Made by a program: the position numbers and the translations under genes. A stretch of 8,113 nt of DNA from Actinomycetota bacterium (GTDB lineage: Bacteria > Actinomycetota > Thermoleophilia > Gaiellales > Gaiellaceae): positions 1 to 8,113 of the forward strand of contig JACCUU010000256.1 of the NCBI GenBank assembly GCA_013811645.1, given 5' to 3'. Each line of letters begins with the position of its first letter. Position 1 is the first letter of the stretch. This document shows positions 1 through 5,223 of this stretch, in pieces. The notes beneath the pieces were generated by a model. It was not told the DNA's origin and ran no database searches. It saw nothing but the letters and a program-made list of their open reading frames with translations.

Positions 1-247
1 GATCGAACCCGGATCCCTCCTTCCGCAACGCCGCCGGCGCGAGATTGACGGTGATTCGGCGGTTCAGCGGCCAGTCGAGCGATGCGGAGACGACTCCACT
101 GCGCACGCGGTGCTTCGCCTCCTGGCAAGCTCGGTCGGCGAGCCCGACGATCGCGAAGCCCGGGACACCCAGCTGCAGGTGCGCCTCGACCTCCACCTTC
201 CGGGGCTCGAGCCCGACGAGAGCGTGGGTGACGGCGCGTGCCAGCAC
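1..247 (-). CDS. comM: ComM/YifB family Mg-chelatase-like AAA+ protein, N-terminal fragment
   Basis: Partial gene: 82 N-terminal codons are visible and the rest lies beyond position 1. The translation begins MLARAVTHALVGLEP and contains GVPGFAIVGLADRACQEAK (residues 27-45) and RRITVNLAPAALRKEG (63-78), which match the conserved N-terminal domain of the YifB/ComM family. In studied bacteria ComM is a hexameric helicase that extends integration of incoming single-stranded DNA during transformation. The AAA+ Walker motifs are outside the window. The GTG at 247 is the first usual start after an in-frame TGA about 40 bases upstream; a GGCGGG run directly precedes it. In many bacteria comM directly follows yraN and is followed by dprA. 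Here about 2.7 kb of accessory genes separates it from yraN. Family assignment is confident; activity cannot be judged from the fragment. Confidence 0.88.
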   Translation of the reverse strand, partial: MLARAVTHALVGLEPRKVEVEAHLQLGVPGFAIVGLADRACQEAKHRVRSGVVSASLDWPLNRRITVNLAPAALRKEGSGFD

Positions 248-260
248 CCCGCCGACGGTA

Positions 261-298
261 GGCGCGGAGTCGTGACCAATGGTTCACAACTCCGCGCC
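261..298. repeat. 38-bp inverted repeat upstream of comM
   Basis: Perfect 10-bp arms (GGCGCGGAGT and ACTCCGCGCC) enclose a second, imperfect palindrome, GTGAACCATTGGTCAC on the minus strand. As RNA it would fold into one long hairpin with a G·U pair and a small bulge. It lies between the stop of the collagen-like gene and the comM start, 13 bases before the GTG. No T-run follows on either strand, so it is not a classic intrinsic terminator. It could be a U-less terminator, an operator, or a 5' regulatory hairpin of comM. Confidence 0.7.
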
Positions 299-308
299 GA
301 GATGTCAA
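279..308 (-). promoter_or_regulatory. possible comM promoter
   Basis: On the minus strand a perfect TTGACA (308-303) is followed 18 bases later by AACCAT (284-279), a weak -10 that keeps A2, A5 and T6 of the consensus. A start point near 272 would give a leader of about 25 bases before the comM GTG. The -10 lies inside the inverted repeat at 261-298, so a repressor or DNA structure there could control it. The -35 is convincing, the -10 is poor, and nothing beyond sequence supports it. Confidence 0.3.
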
Positions 309-315
309 AAAGAAC

Positions 316-915
316 CTATGACGCGAAGCAGAAGACGTGCACCGTGAAGTTGCTCGACTCACCGGTGTCGTTGCCGCCCACGGCCACGTAGCCGTTCGGC
401 TGATTCTGCGGATTGAAGAGCGGCTCGACCTCTTGCGTCACGAGCTTGAGGTCGGAGCCGTCGTCGCCCCAGGACGTGCCTGCCGAGATCGCGCGTTCGC
501 TGCCTTCGCACCGGCGCTCGACGCGAGCGGTGTTGAAGGTGCCGTCGATCGCGCCGTCGACGACGCTGACCGACGCGGTTCGCACCGTGATCGCGCCTAC
601 GACACCCGCTGGGCCCGCGGCCCCAGCGGCTCCTGTTGGGCCTGCCGGTCCCTGAGGTCCGGTTGGCCCCGCCGGAAGCTGGCCCGGCGCGAAGTCCGCC
701 CGCAGCAGCGAGCGGTTGGCGACCTTCGACGAGTTGACCGCGTTCGTCCTGATCTTCGGGCTCGTCACAGCTGCGAACTGCAACTGCGCCGGACCGACGC
801 TGTTTCTCGCGAGCTGGCTCACGGCCGCAACGCTCGTACCTCCGAGTGCAACCAGCAGCGCCATGCACGCGACCACCATTGCCGGCGACGGCCGCCGGTT
901 CCAGAGCTTTCGCAT
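316..915 (-). CDS. secreted or membrane-anchored collagen-like repeat protein (function unknown)
   Basis: 199 residues. A basic N-terminus (MRKLWNRRPS) and a hydrophobic stretch at residues 12-32 look like a signal peptide or anchor. Next come a segment with repeated N-[AS]-[VL] units (NSVGPAQL, NAVNSSKV, NRSLLRADF; 38-75) and eight Gly-X-Y collagen-like triplets starting at GPTGPQGPAGPTG (83-107). The C-terminal domain (108-199) has only two cysteines, C136 and C196, which could form an extracytoplasmic disulfide. From memory, proteins with this layout are abundant and multicopy in Thermoleophilia genomes; no role is established to my knowledge. The ATG is well supported by a strong ribosome site. 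The gene sits between the broken endonuclease and comM, with no evident functional link to either. It is an intact reading frame and is probably expressed. Confidence 0.8.
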   Translation of the reverse strand: MRKLWNRRPSPAMVVACMALLVALGGTSVAAVSQLARNSVGPAQLQFAAVTSPKIRTNAVNSSKVANRSLLRADFAPGQLPAGPTGPQGPAGPTGAAGAAGPAGVVGAITVRTASVSVVDGAIDGTFNTARVERRCEGSERAISAGTSWGDDGSDLKLVTQEVEPLFNPQNQPNGYVAVGGNDTGESSNFTVHVFCFAS

Positions 916-918
916 TTG

Positions 919-926
919 TCCTCCCT
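919..926 (-). promoter_or_regulatory. ribosome binding site of the collagen-like gene
   Basis: On the minus strand AGGGAGGA lies four bases or fewer before the ATG at 915. It is the strongest Shine-Dalgarno match in the accessory block and fixes the start. The rest of the 79-base gap to the endonuclease remnant (916-994) shows no convincing promoter; it holds a GC-rich palindromic patch around 978-990. Confidence 0.75.
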
Positions 927-994
927 TTCAGGGTCTCTTCAGCGAGCCAGGCTACCCCCGGCCTCGGCTGATCCATTCGCCGCGGCGGCAAGCC

Positions 995-1788
995 TTACGC
1001 TTCTCTTACGCGACGCCGTCGAGCCCGCGAGGGTGGATCCGCGAGCCTGTCAAGGTCAAGGTTGCCGTGTTCATCTCCGAAGGTCGCGTGCGCATCGGCG
1101 CGAATGCGGACGACCTCCGTAGCCGCACGAGCGGTGACCAGCCCGGAGAGCATTGCAGTCGTCCCGATCAGCCGGGCTCGAAAGTCGGGAATACCGCTCG
1201 CGCGCTCCCAGAACTCATCCGAGGCGAGGACGACGACATTCGGATCGGGCGAAGCGCTCGGGACACACGCCGCCCGGACAGCACGGCGATGTAAGGATCC
1301 ACACGGCGCCTGCTTGCTCGGATCGCGCCCGCGGCACGCCGGAGCGCGTCGACGTCGGAGCGTCTACCGCCGGAGCTCTTCGTGTTTCGCGCCGACTGGA
1401 TGGCGTAGAGCTCGACAACGCCAGATCGTCGAGCTGGAGATCGACGTTGCTTCCGGGTCTGATGCCGTGCGAACGATACGAGCCACCTCTCTTGCCACGT
1501 GCCGAGATGACCTTCGATGGCGGAGGTCTCTCGATCCTCCAAATCTCGATCCACCCATTGATCGATCGTCGTCGCTCCACGGGCGGTGTAGATCATCGGG
1601 TTGCGCTTCGCGAGCGTGTGCGCGTTGACGCGTTCGAGATTCTGCTCGAGCGGCTCTGCGACAAAACGCTCGAACGCGACGACGATCGCCTCCGCTGCCG
1701 GGCTCGAGACGCAGAGCGTCGCTGCGACGCCCGAGGCGAGCTCGGCTGGCCGACTAGACCCGGCCGGCGACGTTGCAGACGAGCACAC
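995..1788 (-). pseudogene. decayed type II restriction endonuclease, PmeII-like
   Basis: No single frame spans this stretch, but one continuous protein can be read across three frames. The order is RNPMIYTARGATTIDQWVDR...ETSAIEGHLGTWQE (frame 1), VARIV (frame 3), GIRPGSNVDLQLDD (frame 2), VVELYAIQSARNTKSSGGRR...VLSGRRVSRALRP (frame 1), then PNVVVLASDEFWERASGIPD...FGDEHGNLDLDRLADPP (frame 3), ending at TAA 997-995. Four one-base losses, near 1490, 1465, 1423 and 1246, explain the switches. Adding four bases makes 798 bases, exactly 265 codons plus stop. The segments resemble, from memory, PmeII-type restriction enzymes that accompany methyltransferases of the neighbouring kind. The VDL...ELYAIQ area could be the nuclease core. 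The family name is moderately certain; the broken state is clear if the sequence is correct. The 5' end is uncertain: GTG 1788 overlaps the methyltransferase by 35 bases. Confidence 0.72.
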
Positions 1789-2893
1789 TCTCGAAGAACT
1801 GTCCGGCTCGTCGGCCGGTACGGCGGTTTACGTGGCGCGTCACGGACCGCTCGAGCCGCAAGCCCGCGTTGTCGAGCACATCCGGATAGAGACCGCGGGA
1901 ATCGTTCACGACGATCACAACCGGAGCACCCACCGGAAGCTGCCTCGAAGCGTTCGCGAAGACCGCGACCATCCCCTCGACGTACTCGCGTAGCGCCTGT
2001 CTCGACGTCCCACGTCGTGCTCGCCCGATCTCGACCTCGCTCCTGTCCTCGAGTTCGAGGAGCTCGTACGCGTAACGGTGTTGTTCGTGATAGTCGATGA
2101 GGCCCGGGTATGGAGGCGAAGTGATGATGCCGTGCGCCGGCATCGGTAGATCCAACGTCCGCGAGTCCGCGTGAATCACCTCGACCGCCCGTTTCGTACG
2201 GACGTCATCGAATTCGCGGATTCGACGCACCGTGTCCGCCGTATAGCGAGCGAGGAATTTCGCGGCCTCGCCTACCGGTGTGCACACGCGCCTGTGCTTA
2301 TGACAGAAGTACGGCTGCCGCATCGGGCTGCTCGGAAAATCGAGGTCATAATGGGCCGTCAGGCGAGCGGATCGAGCGGCGCGCGACAGGATGACCTTCG
2401 CGACGTCCAACGCATGATCGTCCAGCCGCGCGCACGCGACCGCGCGGTACCGGAGCAACTCGCCGAGTGCCTGCTTCGAGTACCAACGGCGCAGCCACTT
2501 GCCTCCGAGATTCGTCGGTAGCGGACCCGCCTGGCGAGCTTCTTCGAGCGTCGAGCGCAAGGACAGCTCGAGCGTCCCTAGCGAGTACTGCGTCACCTTC
2601 ACCCGCGATAGCAGACAGTTGAAGACTGAGATATCGGCACCGACGGAGTCCGCGCCGAAAGCGTTGGCTTCGACAAGCGTCGTCCCCGAGCCTACGAAGG
2701 GGTCGTAGACACACGCGCCAGGTGCGAAGTACCGTTCGAGGAACACCTCGACGAGTTGCGGGACGTACTTGCCGAGATACGGGTGTAGTTTGTGGACATG
2801 CTTCGTCCGCGCCGCCTGCGGAAGTTCCTGCTCGGACCACGAAAGCTCGAGATCGATATCCGCATAGAGCGCGTCCTGAGAGATTCCTGCCAT
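1754..2893 (-). CDS. site-specific DNA methyltransferase (N4-cytosine or N6-adenine), orphan
   Basis: 379 residues from ATG 2893. The order is a KLHPYLGKYVPQ entry segment, the SAM-binding motif I DPFVGSGTT (about residues 64-72), then GADISVFNCLLSRVK. A variable, probably target-recognising region follows, and then the catalytic motif IV TSPPYPGLIDYHEQHRY (about 258-274) and IVVNDSRGLYPDVL. Motif I precedes motif IV, as in the group of amino-methyltransferases with the HPYPAKF-like entry; SPPY is compatible with either m4C or m6A. It would protect DNA from the adjacent endonuclease, which is broken, so it now appears solitary. An in-frame TTG at 2935, overlapping the yraN stop as TTGA, would add 14 residues. 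I prefer the ATG because a TAGACT -10-like box lies just upstream. The reading frame is intact with all motifs, so it is probably active. Confidence 0.85.
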   Translation of the reverse strand: MAGISQDALYADIDLELSWSEQELPQAARTKHVHKLHPYLGKYVPQLVEVFLERYFAPGACVYDPFVGSGTTLVEANAFGADSVGADISVFNCLLSRVKVTQYSLGTLELSLRSTLEEARQAGPLPTNLGGKWLRRWYSKQALGELLRYRAVACARLDDHALDVAKVILSRAARSARLTAHYDLDFPSSPMRQPYFCHKHRRVCTPVGEAAKFLARYTADTVRRIREFDDVRTKRAVEVIHADSRTLDLPMPAHGIITSPPYPGLIDYHEQHRYAYELLELEDRSEVEIGRARRGTSRQALREYVEGMVAVFANASRQLPVGAPVVIVVNDSRGLYPDVLDNAGLRLERSVTRHVNRRTGRRAGQFFESVLVCNVAGRV

Positions 2894-2903
2894 CGCGGAG
2901 GCG

Positions 2904-2909
2904 AGTCTA
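2904..2909 (-). promoter_or_regulatory. possible -10 box for a near-leaderless methyltransferase transcript
   Basis: On the minus strand TAGACT fits the TANNNT pattern and ends 10 bases before the ATG at 2893, placing a start point about four bases from the codon. Neither candidate start has a Shine-Dalgarno sequence, which fits leaderless translation, common in Actinobacteria. No good -35 at normal spacing is visible (TTGAAT is 20 bases away). Tentative. Confidence 0.28.
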
Positions 2910-2931
2910 TGGCTCGATTCGGCTAGCAAAT

Positions 2932-3252
2932 TCAAGCGAGCGGAACGCGCTCAACGCGGCGACCCTGGACGCCGACGGCCTCGAGCTCGACTTCGAGCCC
3001 GGCGAGCTCGGGGCGGGCAGCGAGCCAGGCTCGTGCTGCGCGCGACACGCGGCGTATCTTCTCGGCGTCGATCATCTCGAGCGGATGCCCGAAGGTAGGA
3101 CCGCCTTTCTCCTTGACCTCGACGACGAGCAGGCGGCGGCCTCTGCGCAGGACGAGATCGAGCTCGTACCCGCCGGCGCGGGCGTTGGCGTCTAGCAGGC
3201 GATAGCCGCGAAGACGGTAATGGCGGAGAGCGCGGCGCTCGCCACGATTCAC
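2932..3252 (-). CDS. yraN: YraN family endonuclease-like protein (UPF0102)
   Basis: 106 residues, a usual length for the family. It has the YraN layout: RGERRALRHYRLRGYRLLDAN (3-23), then GGYELDLVLRRG (27-38) and LLVVEVKEK (41-49). E30, D32, E45 and K47 form a PD-(D/E)XK-like nuclease core. FGHPLEMIDAEKIRRVSRAARAWLA follows as the conserved helical part. The family is widespread, and its cellular substrate is unsettled; a role in DNA processing is often assumed. The GTG start overlaps the rnhB stop as GTGA, which indicates translational coupling. A much longer upstream reading frame exists but only shadows rnhB. In most genomes the next gene is comM, but here the methyltransferase follows. 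Confidence 0.9.
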   Translation of the reverse strand: MNRGERRALRHYRLRGYRLLDANARAGGYELDLVLRRGRRLLVVEVKEKGGPTFGHPLEMIDAEKIRRVSRAARAWLAARPELAGLEVELEAVGVQGRRVERVPLA

Positions 3253-3884
3253 GCCGCCTCGTAGCAGCGCGCCTGGAACGAGCGACGGTGGAGATCCGAC
3301 GGGCCGAAGGTCCGAACCGCCTGCGAGTGCGCCGGGGTGATGTAGCCGACGTGCGAGCCGAAGCCGTAGCGCGGATAGAGAGCATCGAGCCGGCGCATCA
3401 CGCGGTCCCGAACCACCTTCGCGACGATCGAGGCGGCCGCGATCGCGGCGCTCCGCGCGTCGCCGTCGACGAGCGCGCGATGAGGTGGCGCTGTCGGGCC
3501 GAGCCGAAATCCGTCGACGAGACAGAGGTCCGCGGGGGGATGCAGATCGGCGAGCACCGCTCGCAGCGCGGCGAGGTTCGAGCGGTGTAGGCCCGAGCGA
3601 TCGATCTCGCAGGCCGACACGACGCGAACGCTGATCTGCGAGGCGCAGCACACGACTGCGTGAAAGAGCATTTCGCGCTCCTCCGGGGACACCTGCTTGG
3701 AGTCGTTCAGCTGGGCAAGCGGACGGACCCGGGCCCCGCGAAGCAGCTCGTAGTCGAGCAGCACCCCGGCAACGACGAGCGGGCCGGCGAGGGAGCCCCG
3801 CCCCGCTTCGTCCGCACCCGCGACGTAGCGAACGCCGAGGCGTCGATCATGTGTGAGGAGCCGCTGCCCGCTCGATCTCGGCAC
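3249..3884 (-). CDS. rnhB: ribonuclease HII
   Basis: 211 residues. RNase HII cuts the RNA strand of RNA/DNA hybrids and starts removal of single ribonucleotides misinserted in DNA. The GADEAGRGSLAGPLVVAGV motif (23-41) carries the catalytic D25 and E26. LVDGF (122-126) supplies D124, and GDARSAAIAAASIVAKVVRD (141-160) supplies D142 and the conserved IAAASIVAK signature. YGFGSHVGYITPAH (173-186) is also typical. The GTG at 3884 is the first sensible start after the rplS stop 17 bases upstream; a longer frame reaching 4115 only shadows rplS. No clear Shine-Dalgarno is visible, so translation may depend on coupling to rplS. All four metal-binding acidic residues are present, so the enzyme should be active. 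Confidence 0.95.
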   Translation of the reverse strand: MPRSSGQRLLTHDRRLGVRYVAGADEAGRGSLAGPLVVAGVLLDYELLRGARVRPLAQLNDSKQVSPEEREMLFHAVVCCASQISVRVVSACEIDRSGLHRSNLAALRAVLADLHPPADLCLVDGFRLGPTAPPHRALVDGDARSAAIAAASIVAKVVRDRVMRRLDALYPRYGFGSHVGYITPAHSQAVRTFGPSDLHRRSFQARCYEAA

Positions 3885-3901
3885 GTCGCCGAGGATAGAC
3901 G

Positions 3902-4252
3902 CTAACTCTGTCGGAGCTCGCGGACGCGCGCCTTCTTTCCCACTCTTTTTCGCAAGTAGTAGAGCTTTGCGCGCCGGACGTCGCCGACCGTCATCAGCTC
4001 GAGCTTCTCGATCTTGGGCGAGTGGAGCGGGAACGTACGCTCGACCCCCACGCCGAACGACTGCTTGCGCACGGTGAAGGTCTCCCGAAAGCCGGAGCCC
4101 TGGCGCTTGATGCAAATGCCTTCGAAGACCTGGATTCGCTGACGTGTCCCCTCGATCACCTTGAAGTGGACGCGCATGGTGTCGCCCGCCTTGAAGCGAG
4201 GCAGGTCCGTGCGCAGATTCCGCTGCTCGAGGCTCTCGATCGTTGCGTTCAT
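3902..4252 (-). CDS. rplS: 50S ribosomal protein L19
   Basis: 116 residues, the usual L19 length. Family signatures are visible: [20 protein letters not shown] (20-39), [21 protein letters not shown] (41-61, an SH3-like barrel core), [14 protein letters not shown] (68-81) and a basic tail [21 protein letters not shown]19 sits at the 30S-50S interface. The ATG is certain by homology. The ribosome site is weak (AAGGG about 10 bases upstream), and the bases next to the start read CCTCCTCACG, resembling an anti-Shine-Dalgarno rather than a Shine-Dalgarno. Together with the 179-base upstream spacer, this suggests translation may be controlled by leader structure. rnhB follows after 17 bases. Confidence 0.97.
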   Translation of the reverse strand: MNATIESLEQRNLRTDLPRFKAGDTMRVHFKVIEGTRQRIQVFEGICIKRQGSGFRETFTVRKQSFGVGVERTFPLHSPKIEKLELMTVGDVRRAKLYYLRKRVGKKARVRELRQS

Positions 4253-4400
4253 CGTGAGGAGGCCCTTCGGCCGGGTCGGAATGCTAGCGCAAGCGAGTCC
4301 GGGCGGCGAGCTCCGCCACGCCTACCCGACAACCAATCGACTTCACACCCCGACCAGAGCGGAGCTTCGCGCACTCCATGAAGGGGTCTTGCCCTGTCGC
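4253..4400 (-). other. untranslated spacer before rplS, probable leader region
   Basis: 148 bases between the hairpin after lepB and the rplS start, with no credible coding frame. Minus-strand RNA could form a GGCGG/CCGCC hairpin (about 4316-4301), enclosed by pairing of TCGGGT (about 4329) with ACCCGG (about 4275) just before the rplS start. GCTAGCGC (4283-4290, plus strand) is the inverse of GCGCTAGC in the hairpin loop region at 4413-4420, so alternative pairing is conceivable. I could not find a good promoter here. Ribosomal-protein leaders often serve feedback control; that role is an inference. Confidence 0.35.
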
Positions 4401-4432
4401 GATCGGGAATCCGCGCTAGCGGAATCCCGATC
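4401..4432 (-). terminator. hairpin at the end of lepB, candidate U-less terminator
   Basis: The arms GATCGGGAATCCGC and GCGGAATCCCGATC pair over 14 positions with one A-A mismatch around a GCTA loop. The first transcribed arm starts at the last base of the lepB TAG. No U-run follows (GCGACAGGGC comes next), so it would be a non-canonical terminator or a processing and attenuation element between lepB and rplS. The inverted repeat is clear; the terminator role is inferred. Confidence 0.55.
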
Positions 4433-5223
4433 TAGCGAAAGGAAATGCGATTCGGCGGCCAGTACGTCATGAAGACCCTGCCGATCAGGTTCTCCTCGGG
4501 AACGAAGCCCCATACGCGCGAGTCGCACGACTGGGCGCGGTTGTCCCCCATGACGAAGTAGTGGTCGAGCGGAACGCGGAACCGCTCGCCGGGTCCGATG
4601 TCCCGACGATCCTGCTCGATGTACGGCTCCTCGAGTCGTTGGCCGTCGATGTAGACGAATGCTGCCCCGCGGCGCAGCCGGATCCCGACTGTCTCTCCCG
4701 GAAGCCCGATGATCCGTTTGACGAACGTCCCGCCGGCGCCGCACTTGGCCTTCGCCTGCGGGGGCGTCTCGAAGACCACGACATCGCCCCGCTCGGGATC
4801 GCTGAAGCGGTAGACGAAGCGGTTTGCGAGCACGCGATCGGAGAAGCGCGCCTCGCAGCCGGTCGCCGGGCGGGCACAGTGGAGGGTCGGCTCCATCGAC
4901 GACGACGGGATCCGGTACGGGTTCACCACCCACGCCTTGATTGCCAGGACGATCGCGATCGCCCCGACGATCGTGACGATCCAGTCGACCGCGATTCGGA
5001 GTCTGCGAGGAAGGTTTCCGGTCACCCGGTCGAGGGGGTGATGGAACTCGTGCTTCGGGGGCTCGTCCTCCGAGTTCGGCCAGGAGAACGGAGGAGCCGG
5101 TGGCGGAACCGGACGTGGCGACTCCTTCGATCCCTCAGGCATGGGCCACTCGGGTGCCTCCGAGCCGTCCTTCCCGGGCTCAGGTGGTGTCTCGACCGCC
5201 CGGCGGTCGCGCGGCTCGGTCAC
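4432..5223 (-). CDS. lepB: signal peptidase I
   Basis: 263 residues. LepB removes signal peptides from exported proteins at the outer face of the membrane. A proline- and acid-rich cytoplasmic segment (1-70, with PRPVPPPAPPF) precedes one transmembrane helix (about 79-98). Then come NPYRIPSSSMEPTL with nucleophile S109, the dyad lysine K169 in FVKRIIGLPGE, and GDNRAQSCDSRVWGFVP (227-242), the family's GDNxxxSxDSR box. C116 and C123 lie close after the nucleophile and could form a disulfide. The GTG start overlaps the trmD stop as GTGA; a frame extending to 5829 only shadows trmD. Neighbours suggest coupling to trmD. In mycobacteria lepB follows rplS, so the order is changed here. The collagen-like protein in this window is a plausible substrate. 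Confidence 0.95.
   Translation of the reverse strand: MTEPRDRRAVETPPEPGKDGSEAPEWPMPEGSKESPRPVPPPAPPFSWPNSEDEPPKHEFHHPLDRVTGNLPRRLRIAVDWIVTIVGAIAIVLAIKAWVVNPYRIPSSSMEPTLHCARPATGCEARFSDRVLANRFVYRFSDPERGDVVVFETPPQAKAKCGAGGTFVKRIIGLPGETVGIRLRRGAAFVYIDGQRLEEPYIEQDRRDIGPGERFRVPLDHYFVMGDNRAQSCDSRVWGFVPEENLIGRVFMTYWPPNRISFR

Noticed and set aside
337..1122. A 261-codon plus-strand frame opposite the collagen-like gene
   Set aside because: The minus-strand gene has a signal peptide, a strong ribosome site and Gly-X-Y triplets; the plus-strand product is featureless and has no ribosome site I can see.
1246..1492. Programmed ribosomal frameshifting as an explanation for the broken nuclease
   Set aside because: Four separate frame changes would be needed within 250 bases and no slippery heptamer or matching downstream structure is evident. 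Decay or sequence error is simpler.
1153..2100. A 315-codon open frame on the plus strand across the nuclease remnant and methyltransferase end
   Set aside because: The translation is low-complexity and arginine-rich with no recognisable motif, while the minus strand gives clear methyltransferase and nuclease segments.
2932..3651. A longer 239-codon start for yraN
   Set aside because: The added residues only shadow rnhB and are Arg/Ser-rich. The GTG at 3252, overlapping the rnhB stop, gives the family's normal length.
4253..4400. A tRNA or other small RNA gene in the lepB-rplS spacer
   Set aside because: No cloverleaf, no TTCGA-type T loop with matching stem and no CCA-adjacent acceptor pairing could be assembled.
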